A stretch of 64,000 nt of DNA, taken from Stagnihabitans lacustris. Its GTDB lineage: Bacteria > Pseudomonadota > Alphaproteobacteria > Rhodobacterales > Rhodobacteraceae. This document shows positions 10,764-19,029 of the stretch, piece by piece. Both the position numbers and the translations under genes were made by a program. Position 1 is the first letter of the stretch. The number at the start of each line of letters is the position of its first letter. Below the pieces are notes generated by a model. It saw only the letters and a program-made list of their open reading frames with translations. It had not been told where the DNA came from and did no database searches. Location: the NCBI RefSeq assembly GCF_025950525.1, contig NZ_JAPDGS010000007.1:1-64000 (forward strand), in the 5' to 3' direction.

Positions 10764-11681
10764 ATGACCGACACCCAGATCGACACGTCCGCCGAACCCG
10801 GCGCGAATGACTTCCTGCAGCTGTTGAAGCCGCGGGTCATGTCGCTGGTGGTCTTTACTGCCTTGGTCGGGCTGATCGTGGCGCCGGTGCATCTGGCGCC
10901 GGTGACGGGGTTCACCGCCATCCTGTTCATCGCGCTGGGGGCAGGGGCCTCGGGCGCGCTGAACATGTGGTGGGATGCCGATATCGACGCGGTGATGAAG
11001 CGCACCGCCCGCCGCCCGATCCCGGCAGGCAAGGTCGCCCCCGGTGAGGCTTTGGGCTTTGGCATGGCGCTGTCGGCCATCTCGGTCGTGATGCTGTGGC
11101 TGGCGACCAATGCCCTTGCGGCGGCCTTGCTGGCCTTTACGATCTTTTTCTATGTCGTCGTCTATTCGATGTGGCTGAAACGCTCGACGCCGCAGAACAT
11201 CGTCATTGGCGGCGCGGCCGGGGCCTTTCCGCCGATGATCGGCTGGGTGGCCGCGACCGGAAGCATCTCGGTCGAGGCTTGGCTGATGTTCGCGCTGATC
11301 TTCGTCTGGACGCCGCCGCATTTCTGGTCGCTGGCCCTGTTCATGAACGCCGATTACGACGCGGCCAAGGTGCCGATGCTGACGGTCACGCATGGCAAGA
11401 AGGTGACGCGCAATCATATCCTGGCCTATACGCTGATCCTGGCGCCGCTGGCGCTGGCGCTTGGTTTCACCTCGATCGGCGGGTGGGTCTATCTGGCGAC
11501 CTCGGCCGTGCTGAACGCGGGCTTTATCCTGGGCGCGGTGGCCATCTGGCTGCGCAACGAGGATCAGGCCGGCGCCGACCGCTACAAGACCGAAAAGCGG
11601 GTCTTCACCTTCTCTCTGGCTTATCTTTTCCTTCACTTCGGCGCGCTTATGGTCGAAGCGATGCTGCGGGGTCTGGCATGA
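10764..11681 (+). CDS. ctaB: Protoheme IX farnesyltransferase (heme O synthase)
   Basis: A 305-residue UbiA-family membrane prenyltransferase that adds a farnesyl group to heme b to give heme O, precursor of the heme A of the aa3 oxidase. The first Asp-rich site NMWWDADID (Asn67, Asp71, Asp75) and the second, RTYKTEKR-like C-terminal region (DRYKTEKRVF) are present, with about nine hydrophobic segments. The stop overlaps the next start (ATGA). Confidence 0.94.
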   Translation: MTDTQIDTSAEPGANDFLQLLKPRVMSLVVFTALVGLIVAPVHLAPVTGFTAILFIALGAGASGALNMWWDADIDAVMKRTARRPIPAGKVAPGEALGFGMALSAISVVMLWLATNALAAALLAFTIFFYVVVYSMWLKRSTPQNIVIGGAAGAFPPMIGWVAATGSISVEAWLMFALIFVWTPPHFWSLALFMNADYDAAKVPMLTVTHGKKVTRNHILAYTLILAPLALALGFTSIGGWVYLATSAVLNAGFILGAVAIWLRNEDQAGADRYKTEKRVFTFSLAYLFLHFGALMVEAMLRGLA

Positions 11682-11881
11682 GTTTCTTCAAACCCGAACA
11701 CGAAATCCACCGCCGCCGGTTCAGCCGGAACCTCGGTCTTGCCGTGGCCCTTGGCGGCTTCGTGATCCTGTCCTTCTTCCTGACGGTGGAAAAGGTGACG
11801 CAGGGCAATCCGATGAAGGCGATCCGCGGCGAAGGCCATGCGGTCGCCCCCGAAGATGCCGCCCTGCAGGGAAGCAACTGA
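11678..11881 (+). CDS. Small single-span membrane protein of the cta locus
   Basis: A 67-residue protein with a basic N-terminus (HEIHRRRFSRN), one transmembrane helix (about residues 21-40) and a hydrophilic tail. A small gene lies at the same place between ctaB and ctaG in Paracoccus and Rhodobacter relatives. It overlaps ctaB by 4 nt and ctaG by 1 nt (TGATG), so it is translated as part of the operon. A role in oxidase assembly is inferred from this fixed context. Confidence 0.82.
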   Translation: MSFFKPEHEIHRRRFSRNLGLAVALGGFVILSFFLTVEKVTQGNPMKAIRGEGHAVAPEDAALQGSN

Positions 11882-12450
11882 TGGACCGCAGGAACCGCAC
11901 GGCAGGCTGGCTTGCGCTTGTGGCCCTGGTCATGGTCTCGTTGTCCTTTGCCGCGGTGCCCTTCTACCGCTGGTTCTGTCAGGTGACGGGCTTTGGCGGC
12001 ACGACCGCCGTGTCCGAGGTCGCCCCCTCTGAGGTGTTGGATCAGACGATCCGCATCCGCTTTGATGCCTCCAAGGAACGCGATATGCCCTGGGTCTTCA
12101 AACCCGTGCAGCGCGTGATGGAGATCCGGATCGGCGAAACCGGACTGGCCTTCTATGAGGCGACCAACACCGCCGATCACCCGGTGGCGGGGCAAGCGAG
12201 CTATAACGTCACCCCCGACCAGGCGGGCGGCTATTTCACCAAGATCGAGTGTTTCTGCTTTACCGAACAGGTGCTTCAGCCTGGCCAGACGGTGCAGATG
12301 CCCGTGACCTTCTATGTCGATCCCGAGATCGCCCGCGACCGCGAGGCGAAATTCATTCCCGAGATCACCTTGTCCTATACTTTCCACCAAATTCCGCTGC
12401 CCGAGGCCGAGGCGTCGCTTGCGCCTGCCGCCCCGAAGCCGGTAAACTGA
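11881..12450 (+). CDS. ctaG: Cytochrome c oxidase assembly protein CtaG (Cox11)
   Basis: A 189-residue copper chaperone inserting CuB into subunit I. One N-terminal transmembrane helix (about 9-29) is followed by a periplasmic beta-domain with the copper-binding CFCF motif (Cys124, Cys126) and the additional Cys33 (RWFCQVTG). Length and spacing are typical. It lies between the small orf and ctaE in the same operon. Confidence 0.95.
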   Translation: MDRRNRTAGWLALVALVMVSLSFAAVPFYRWFCQVTGFGGTTAVSEVAPSEVLDQTIRIRFDASKERDMPWVFKPVQRVMEIRIGETGLAFYEATNTADHPVAGQASYNVTPDQAGGYFTKIECFCFTEQVLQPGQTVQMPVTFYVDPEIARDREAKFIPEITLSYTFHQIPLPEAEASLAPAAPKPVN

Positions 12451-12480
12451 TACCCAGAAGATACGAGGGAGCCCGAAGCG

Positions 12481-13335
12481 ATGGCCGACCACGCCAAGAA
12501 CCACGATTACCACATCCTGCCGCCCTCGGTCTGGCCCTTTGCCAGCGCCCTGTCGGCCTTCGTCATGCTTTACGGCGCGGTCGTGTGGATGAACCACGGC
12601 GGCGAGCGCGGCACGCCCTTTGTCATGCTGGCGGGCTTTGTCGGCGTCTTGTTCTGCATGTATGGCTGGTGGTCCGCGGTGGTCCACGAGGCCAACACCG
12701 GCGATCACACGCCTGTGGTGCGGATCGGGCTGCGCATGGGCTTCATCATGTTCATCATGTCGGAAGTCATGTTCTTTGCCGCCTGGTTCTGGACCTTCTT
12801 CAAGCACCGCATGTATCCGATGGAACCCATCGTCGATGCCGATGGCAATGCGGTCTGGCCGGCCTCGCCGATCATCGACGGCGTCTGGCCGCCGGTCGGG
12901 ATCGAGACCTTTGACCCCTGGCACCTGCCGCTGATCAACACGCTGATCCTGCTGTGTTCCGGGGCTGCGGCGACTTGGGCGCACCATGCGCTTGTGCATG
13001 ACAACAACAACCGTCAGGACATCAAGAACGGCCTGTGGCTGGCGATCATCCTGGGCGGGGTGTTCTCGTTCTTCCAGGCCTATGAATATTCCCATGCGGC
13101 CTTTGGCTTTGCCGGGAATGTCTATGGCGCCTCGTTCTTCATGGCGACGGGCTTTCACGGCTTTCACGTCTTTATCGGGACGATCTTTTTGGCGGTTTGC
13201 CTGATCCGGACCTATAAGGGCGACTTCACGGCCGAGCAGCATGTCGGCTTTGAGGCGGCGGCCTGGTATTGGCACTTCGTCGATGTGGTCTGGCTGTTCC
13301 TTTTCGCCGCCGTCTATGTCTGGGGCCAGGGCTGA
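12481..13335 (+). CDS. ctaE: Cytochrome c oxidase subunit III
   Basis: A 284-residue polytopic protein with seven hydrophobic segments typical of subunit III. It has the conserved Glu in [11 protein letters not shown] and the Phe/His-rich [12 protein letters not shown] and [18 protein letters not shown] segments. The subunit stabilises the oxidase and its proton-uptake pathway. A dispersed terminator-like repeat follows directly. Confidence 0.95.
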   Translation: MADHAKNHDYHILPPSVWPFASALSAFVMLYGAVVWMNHGGERGTPFVMLAGFVGVLFCMYGWWSAVVHEANTGDHTPVVRIGLRMGFIMFIMSEVMFFAAWFWTFFKHRMYPMEPIVDADGNAVWPASPIIDGVWPPVGIETFDPWHLPLINTLILLCSGAAATWAHHALVHDNNNRQDIKNGLWLAIILGGVFSFFQAYEYSHAAFGFAGNVYGASFFMATGFHGFHVFIGTIFLAVCLIRTYKGDFTAEQHVGFEAAAWYWHFVDVVWLFLFAAVYVWGQG

Positions 13336-13340
13336 GGGAT

Positions 13341-13453
13341 TGCGCCGGCTGACGCCGTCGCCCCACCGGGGGGCTGCCGCCCCCCGGACCCCCGCGCCAA
13401 AGGGGAGCACGCTCCCCTTTGGAAACCCCGTGGACAGTTTGAACAGATGAAAT
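13341..13453 (+). repeat. Dispersed terminator-like repeat (copy 2, complete)
   Basis: The clearest complete copy. A lead-in (GCGCCGGCTGACGCC) is followed by hairpin 1 at 13366-13387 (CCGGGGGG...CCCCCCGG), hairpin 2 at 13397-13422 (CCAAAGGGGAG...CTCCCCTTTGG) and a conserved tail AACCCCGTGG...GATGAAA. It lies between ctaE and surf1 in the direction of transcription and probably terminates or attenuates ctaE mRNA. Confidence 0.7.
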
Positions 13454-13493
13454 CGGGGCGCCTGGGATGGGCGCCCTTTGCTTTGGAGGAAAG

Positions 13494-14153
13494 ATGCGGC
13501 GGGTGATCGGGCCTTTGGTCTTTGGTGTCGTGGGGGTCGCGATCTTGGTGTCATTGGGCACATGGCAGCTGCAGCGACTGGCGTTGAAAGAGGCCAAGAT
13601 CGCCGAGATCGAGGCGATGATCGGCGCCGCCGCCGTGGCTTTGCCCGCGGTCGTGGGGCCCGGGGATCGCTACCGCGCCGTGACGGTTGCGGGGGTTCTG
13701 ACGGGCGAGGCGGTCTACAAGCTGGACAGTTTGCGCGGTCAGGGGCCGGGGCGGCGGGTGATTGCGGTGCTGGAGACCGAGGGGCGGCGGGTCATGGTTG
13801 ACCTTGGCATCTTGCCCGAGGGCGATACGGTGACGCTGGCGGGGCGCATCAGCCTGACTGGCAATCTGGACATGCCGCAAGAGACCGACAGCTACACGCC
13901 CGCGCCCGATGGGGACCTGTGGTTTGCCCGTGATGTTCCCGCGATGGCGGCGACGCTGAAGGCCGAGCCGACACTTATTGTCGCGGGTGGACCCGTTGTT
14001 GACGGGATTGTCGCGGTGCCGGTCGATACCTCCTCTATCCCCAATGACCACTGGAACTATGCTTTGACCTGGTTTTCGCTGGCCCTTGTCTGGTTCGTGA
14101 TGACACTGGCGTGGATGTGGCGTATCAGGCGGCAAAACCAAAGGGCAGGATGA
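13494..14153 (+). CDS. SURF1 family cytochrome oxidase biogenesis protein
   Basis: A 219-residue protein with one transmembrane helix at each end (about 5-20 and 187-209) and a periplasmic domain between, the SURF1/Shy1 layout. The first helix ends in GTWQLQRLALKEAKI, and the C-terminal NDHWNYALTWFSLA is the second family signature. SURF1 proteins assist heme A insertion into subunit I. A good GGAGGA site precedes the ATG. It follows ctaE after a repeat, and its stop overlaps thrC. Confidence 0.92.
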   Translation: MRRVIGPLVFGVVGVAILVSLGTWQLQRLALKEAKIAEIEAMIGAAAVALPAVVGPGDRYRAVTVAGVLTGEAVYKLDSLRGQGPGRRVIAVLETEGRRVMVDLGILPEGDTVTLAGRISLTGNLDMPQETDSYTPAPDGDLWFARDVPAMAATLKAEPTLIVAGGPVVDGIVAVPVDTSSIPNDHWNYALTWFSLALVWFVMTLAWMWRIRRQNQRAG

Positions 14154-15553
14154 TGCGCTATATCTCCACGCGGGGGCAGGCCCCGGTTCTGACGTTCGAA
14201 CAGGCGATGATGACGGGCCTGGCGCGCGATGGCGGGCTTTATGTGCCCGAGGTGGTGCCGGTGTTCGCGCCCGAGACCTTTGCCGCCCTGGCAGGTCAGT
14301 CCTATGAGGACGTGGCCTTTGCCGTGATGAAGCCCTTCATCGGGGATACCTTCACCGATGCCGAGTTCCGCGGGCTTTTGACCCGGGCCTATGCGGGCTT
14401 TGGCCATGCCGCCCGCGCCCCCCTGGTGCAGATCGCGCCGAACCACTTCCTGCTGGAGCTGTTTCACGGCCCGACCTTGGCTTTCAAGGACTTCGCCATG
14501 CAGATCATCGGGCAGATGATGCAGGCGGCCCTGGCGCGGTCGGGCGAGCGGATCACCATTGTCGGCGCGACCAGTGGCGATACGGGCTCGGCCGCGATCG
14601 AGGCCTTCCGGGGCCTGGCGAATGTCGATGTCTTTATCCTGTATCCGCATGGTCGGGTGTCCGAGGTCCAGCGGCGCCAGATGACCACGCCGACGGAGGC
14701 GAATGTCCATGCCCTGGCGATTGACGGGTCGTTTGACGATGCCCAGGCGCGGTTGAAGGATATGTTCAACGACTTCGCCTTCCGCGATGGGGTGCGGCTG
14801 GCGGGGGTGAACTCGATCAACTGGGCGCGGGTGCTGGCGCAGGTGGTCTATTACGTCTATGCGGCGGTGAACCTGGGGGCGCCGGCGCGGAAGGTCAGTT
14901 TCACCGTGCCGACCGGGAACTTCGGCGATATCTTCGCGGGCTATATCGCGCGGAAGATGGGGTTGGCCATCGACCAACTGGTGATCGCCACCAACCACAA
15001 TGACATCCTGGACCGTGCCATGCGCTCGGGGGACTACAAGACCGATGGCGTGCGGCCCTCGATCTCGCCTTCGATGGATATCGCGGTGTCGTCCAACTTT
15101 GAACGCGCGCTGTTTGATGCCTATGGCCGCGATGGGGCGGCCATCGACGCGCTGATGGGCGAGCTGAAATCCGGCGGCTTCCGGATTTCCCAAGGCGCGC
15201 TTTCGATGTTGCGCGCCACCTTTGCCTCGGGCCGCTGCTCCGAGGAAGAGACCCTGGCCACGATCCGCGCCACCCTGGCCAACAGCGGCCAGCTGCTGTG
15301 CCCGCATGGCGCGGTGGGGGTCAAGGTGGCCGAAGACCACATGGGCGCCCATGACGCAAACAGGGGCCCGATGGTGACTCTGGCCACCGCCCATCCCGCG
15401 AAATTCCCCGATGCGGTGGAACAGGCCTCGGGCATCCGTCCGCCCCTGCCGCCGCGCATGGCCGACCTTTACCAGCGCCCTGAAAGGGTGACGCTGGTTC
15501 CCAACGATCTTCAGGCGCTGATGGCGCTGGTGCGTGAAAGGATTGCGATTTGA
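14153..15553 (+). CDS. thrC: Threonine synthase
   Basis: A 466-residue PLP enzyme converting O-phospho-L-homoserine to threonine. The PLP lysine is Lys112 in HGPTLAFKDFAMQ, the phosphate-binding region is GATSGDTGSAA, and the N-terminus MRYISTRGQAP matches the class of threonine synthase found in proteobacteria. An ATG one codon upstream (14150) overlaps the surf1 stop and is an equally possible start. The stop overlaps the next TTG start. Confidence 0.94.
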   Translation: MRYISTRGQAPVLTFEQAMMTGLARDGGLYVPEVVPVFAPETFAALAGQSYEDVAFAVMKPFIGDTFTDAEFRGLLTRAYAGFGHAARAPLVQIAPNHFLLELFHGPTLAFKDFAMQIIGQMMQAALARSGERITIVGATSGDTGSAAIEAFRGLANVDVFILYPHGRVSEVQRRQMTTPTEANVHALAIDGSFDDAQARLKDMFNDFAFRDGVRLAGVNSINWARVLAQVVYYVYAAVNLGAPARKVSFTVPTGNFGDIFAGYIARKMGLAIDQLVIATNHNDILDRAMRSGDYKTDGVRPSISPSMDIAVSSNFERALFDAYGRDGAAIDALMGELKSGGFRISQGALSMLRATFASGRCSEEETLATIRATLANSGQLLCPHGAVGVKVAEDHMGAHDANRGPMVTLATAHPAKFPDAVEQASGIRPPLPPRMADLYQRPERVTLVPNDLQALMALVRERIAI

Positions 15554-16809
15554 CCGTCAGGCTCACGACGCTGGACAATGGCCTTCGGGTCGTGACCGAG
15601 GATATGGCGGGGCTGAAATCGGCCTCGGCGGGGATCTGGGTCCAGGCGGGCGGGCGGCACGAGGCGCCGCAGCAAAACGGCATCGCGCATTTCCTGGAGC
15701 ATATGGCCTTCAAGGGCACGGCGCGGCGGTCGGCCCTGCAGATCGCCGAAGAGATCGAGGATGTCGGCGGCTATATCAACGCCTATACCTCGCGCGAGAC
15801 GACGGCCTATTACGCCCGGGTTCTGCAAGAGGATGTCGGCCTCGCGCTGGATGTGGTGGGCGATATCGTCCTGAACCCGGCCTTCCACGAAGCCGATATC
15901 GAGACCGAGCGCCATGTGATCTTGCAAGAGATCGGCCAGGCGCTGGACACGCCCGATGACATCGTCTTTGACTGGCTGCATGAGGCGTCTTATCCCGATC
16001 AGGCCTTTGGCCGCACGATCCTGGGGCCGGAGGAACGCGTGGGCGCCTTTGGGCGTGGCGACCTTCAGGGCTTTGTCGGCCAGCATTACGCGCCGGGCAA
16101 CATGATCCTGGCGGCGGCGGGTGCGGTCGATCATGACGCGGTGGTGAAACAGGCCGAGACGATGTTTGCGGGCCTTGCCGCGCGTCCGGGGCAGGGGTTT
16201 GAACCGGCGCGCTTTTCGGGCAGCGAACGCCGCGAGGTCAAGGACCTGGAGCAGGTCCATTTCGCCATGGCCTTCGACAGCCCAGGCTACCGCGACCCGA
16301 TGGTTCATGCGGCGCAGGTCTATGCGATGGTGATGGGCGGCGGCATGTCCTCGCGGCTGTTCCAGAAAATCCGCGAAGAGCGCGGCCTGTGCTATTCGAT
16401 CTTCGCTCAGGCCGGCGCCTCCGAGGATGCGGGCCAGATCACGCTCTATGCCGGCACGTCGGAGGACGAGATCGGCGATCTGGTCGCGCTGACGGTGGAC
16501 GAGATGAAACGTGCGGCCGAGGATATGACCGAGGCAGAGGTGGCGCGGGCCAGGGCGCAGCTGAAGGCCGGGATGCTGATGGGGCTGGAATCGGCCTCTT
16601 CGCGTGCCGAACGCATCGCGCGGCTTTTGGCGATCCATGGCCGTGTGCCCGGCGTCGAAGAGGTCGTGGCCAAGATCGACGCGGTCAACCTCGGCGATGT
16701 CCGCGCCTTTGCCGAACGTCTGACCACGGCGCCTGCGGCCCTGGCGCTTTACGGTCCCGTCGCGGCGGCGCCGGGGTTGGACGCGATCCGCGAGAGGTTG
16801 CGGGCCTGA
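15550..16809 (+). CDS. M16 family zinc peptidase (mitochondrial processing peptidase-like)
   Basis: A 419-residue peptidase with the inverted zinc motif HFLEH (His47, Glu50, His51) and a distal Glu in the ETERHVILQEIGQ region. Two homologous halves, as in the MPP-beta subunit, and a Gly-rich loop (GGGMSSRLFQKIREERGLCY) in the second half are visible. It probably trims exported or misfolded peptides; the substrate is unknown. The start is TTG overlapping the thrC stop (TTGA), so expression is coupled. It is followed without a gap by an acetyltransferase, an order common in Rhodobacterales. Confidence 0.9.
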   Translation: MTVRLTTLDNGLRVVTEDMAGLKSASAGIWVQAGGRHEAPQQNGIAHFLEHMAFKGTARRSALQIAEEIEDVGGYINAYTSRETTAYYARVLQEDVGLALDVVGDIVLNPAFHEADIETERHVILQEIGQALDTPDDIVFDWLHEASYPDQAFGRTILGPEERVGAFGRGDLQGFVGQHYAPGNMILAAAGAVDHDAVVKQAETMFAGLAARPGQGFEPARFSGSERREVKDLEQVHFAMAFDSPGYRDPMVHAAQVYAMVMGGGMSSRLFQKIREERGLCYSIFAQAGASEDAGQITLYAGTSEDEIGDLVALTVDEMKRAAEDMTEAEVARARAQLKAGMLMGLESASSRAERIARLLAIHGRVPGVEEVVAKIDAVNLGDVRAFAERLTTAPAALALYGPVAAAPGLDAIRERLRA

Positions 16810-17393
16810 TGTTTGGCCTGCGCCGCAAGCTGGCCATCCAGACCGAGCGCATGGTGCTGCGCCTGCCGGTCCATGGCGACTGGCGCGGCTGGGCGCAGGT
16901 CCGCGAGGCCAGTGCGGCGCATCTGATCCCCTGGGAGCCGGTGCGGTCGGAAGACCACCTGAGCCGCAAGGCATTCACCAACCGCGTCTATTGGGCGGCC
17001 CGCGCCGAGGCGCAGGGCACGGCGCTGGCGCTGATGTTGGTGCGGCGCGGGGATCAAAGGCTGATGGGCGCCATCACGCTGGACAATATCCGCCGCGGCC
17101 CGGTGCAATCGGGGTCTCTGGGCTATTGGATCGGTGCGGAATTCGCCCGCCAAGGTTACATGCGCGAGGCGATCACCGGCATGGTGCATCACGCCTTCAC
17201 CGCCCTGGACCTAAGCCGGATCGAGGCCGCCTGTCTGCCGGAAAACGCGGCCTCTCGTGGGGTGCTGGAAAGCTGCGGCTTCAAATACGAGGGCGTGGCG
17301 CAAAGCTATCTGCAGATCAACGGGCGCTGGCGCAATCACGTGCTTTACGCGAACCTGCGCCATGACCGGCGCGGGCGGACCGAGATTGGCTAA
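16809..17393 (+). CDS. GNAT acetyltransferase, RimJ/RimL type
   Basis: A 194-residue N-acetyltransferase. The GNAT fold signatures are an acetyl-CoA region around LGYWIGAEFARQGYMREAI and the C-terminal ENAASRGVLESCGFKYEGV motif, characteristic of the RimJ/RimL group acting on protein N-termini. The ATG overlaps the peptidase stop (TGATG at 16807-16811). The target protein cannot be told; ribosomal protein S5 (RimJ) is the usual annotation. Confidence 0.85.
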   Translation: MFGLRRKLAIQTERMVLRLPVHGDWRGWAQVREASAAHLIPWEPVRSEDHLSRKAFTNRVYWAARAEAQGTALALMLVRRGDQRLMGAITLDNIRRGPVQSGSLGYWIGAEFARQGYMREAITGMVHHAFTALDLSRIEAACLPENAASRGVLESCGFKYEGVAQSYLQINGRWRNHVLYANLRHDRRGRTEIG

Positions 17394-17593
17394 GAGGGAT
17401 TGCGCCCGGGCTTTCGCCCGGTCGCCCCACCGGGGGGCTCATGCCACTTGTTTCTCGAACCAGTGGCGAAACAAATGGCATACCCCCCGGACCCCCCGCT
17501 TCAAGGGGCGCCATGCCATTGGTTTTTTGAACCAATGGCGAAACCAATGGCAAAGCCCTTGAAAATCCCCGTGGATATTTGGGTCAGTATGAA
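17394..17593 (+). repeat. Dispersed terminator-like repeat with two inserted 39-bp palindromes (copy 3)
   Basis: The backbone equals the repeat at 13341: lead-in, CCACCGGGGGG...CCCCCCGGACCCCCC, then a CTTCAAGGG...CCCTTGAA pair, and the tail GGATATTTGGGTCAGTATGAAA. The loop of each hairpin is replaced by a 39-bp imperfect palindrome beginning TGCCA and ending TGGCA (17442-17480 and 17514-17552). The two inserts are closely similar to each other. The element lies downstream of the acetyltransferase gene. Confidence 0.7.
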
Positions 17594-17628
17594 AGACATG
17601 TCGTGACAGGTTCTTTGAAAGACAGGCC

Positions 17629-18204
17629 ATGACGGAGGTTTTCGTTCTGCTGTTGCGCGGGGTGAATGTCGGGGGCGTGCGTCTGCCCATGGCCGATTTC
17701 CGCGCCTTTCTGGTGGATCTTGGGCTGGAGAGCGTGGCCAGCCATATCCAATCCGGCAATGCAGTCTTTCGCGCAAAGGCCGGTGCGACCGAGCCTCTTG
17801 CCGCCACGATCAGCGCAGGCCTGCTTGCCCGCTTTGGCCTTGATCTTGCTGTCTTCCTTTACCCTTTGGCGGAGTATCAGGCGATCCTGGCCGCCTGTCC
17901 CTGGCAGGCCGAAGGGGCGCAGGACGGGGCCAAGGTCCATGTCGTCTTTCACCGCGCCGTGTTGAGTGCCGTGTTGGGCGGGGCGCTTTCGGCCCATGCG
18001 GTCGAGGGCGAGGGGCTGACCGCCGCTCCCGGTGCGCTTTACCTGCATCTGCCGCATGGCATGGGGCGGTCCAAGCTGGCCCTTCAGGTCCCGCGCCACC
18101 TGAAGGGCGACCAGACGGCGCGCAACTGGCGCACCTGCCTTGCGCTGCTGGAAATGGGGCGCGATCTGGAGGGCGAATTGGAAGGCGGCCTCACGCAAGG
18201 GTGA
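17629..18204 (+). CDS. DUF1697 domain protein
   Basis: A 191-residue member of the DUF1697 family, cytosolic proteins with a ferredoxin-like alpha/beta fold and no assigned activity. The family N-terminus LLRGVNVGG and the SHIQSGNAVF segment near residue 40 are clear, as is the C-terminal ARNWRTCLALLEM. It begins soon after a terminator-like repeat and so probably has its own promoter. Confidence 0.85.
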   Translation: MTEVFVLLLRGVNVGGVRLPMADFRAFLVDLGLESVASHIQSGNAVFRAKAGATEPLAATISAGLLARFGLDLAVFLYPLAEYQAILAACPWQAEGAQDGAKVHVVFHRAVLSAVLGGALSAHAVEGEGLTAAPGALYLHLPHGMGRSKLALQVPRHLKGDQTARNWRTCLALLEMGRDLEGELEGGLTQG

Positions 18205-18238
18205 ACGCCGCCGCCGTCCGCGCATGGCAGGATGGGCC

Positions 18239-19015
18239 ATGCGCTGGATGGCCGCCCTTGTCCTGATGACCGCACCCGCTTTGGCGCAATCCGATTGCAT
18301 TGCGCTGTCCGGGCTGAAGCCCCAGGTGATCCCCGCCACCTATGCGCCGGAAAAGGGCGTGGCGATCCGCTATCTGGATCACGCGATGTTCGCGCTGACG
18401 CTACCGGGCGGGCTGATGGCGGTGACGGATTACAACGGAGATATCGGCGATACGGTGCCGGGTGTGGTGACGATGAACCACTATCACGACACGCATTTCA
18501 CCCCGACCCCCGACCCGCGCATCCCTTTGGTCGTGCCCGGTTGGGGAAGCTTTGGCCAACCCGCCGCCGTGGACATCGACCTTGGCCCCTTGCGGCTGCG
18601 CAATGTCACCACCGACACCCGCGGCCCCTTTGGCGAGGGGGGCGCGCAGGACGGCAATTCGATCTTCATCTTCGAGGCCGAGGGGCTGTGCATCGTCCAT
18701 CTGGGCCACCTGCATCAGGCCTTGTCGCCCGCCAAACGCGCCATGATCGGACGGGTCGATGTGCTGATGGCCCCGGTCGATGGCGGCTATACGATGAGCC
18801 AGGATGCCATGGCCGCCGAAATCCGCGCGCTGCATCCGCGCATCATCCTGCCGATGCACTGGTTCTCTGAGGCCGGGCTTGCGGGCTTTCTGGCCGCCAT
18901 GCCAGACCTGCCCGTGACGCGCTTGCCCGGCCCGGATCTGGTCGTGACCCGCGAGACACTGGGAGAGCCGCGCATCATCATCTTGTCGCCCGCCCTTTTC
19001 CCGCCGGGGGATTAA
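18239..19015 (+). CDS. Exported metallo-beta-lactamase-fold protein
   Basis: A 258-residue protein with a signal peptide (MRWMAALVLMTAPALAQ) and a metal-binding cluster HYHDTH (His81, His83, Asp84, His86), typical of the UlaG-like MBL-fold hydrolases. Further His residues (HLGHLHQ, LPMHWFSE) complete the site. Its substrate is unknown; periplasmic location is predicted from the signal. An in-frame ATG at 18224 is an alternative start, but the one at 18239 gives a clean signal peptide. Confidence 0.8.
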   Translation: MRWMAALVLMTAPALAQSDCIALSGLKPQVIPATYAPEKGVAIRYLDHAMFALTLPGGLMAVTDYNGDIGDTVPGVVTMNHYHDTHFTPTPDPRIPLVVPGWGSFGQPAAVDIDLGPLRLRNVTTDTRGPFGEGGAQDGNSIFIFEAEGLCIVHLGHLHQALSPAKRAMIGRVDVLMAPVDGGYTMSQDAMAAEIRALHPRIILPMHWFSEAGLAGFLAAMPDLPVTRLPGPDLVVTRETLGEPRIIILSPALFPPGD

Positions 19016-19029
19016 GGGTAAAAGGCGCC

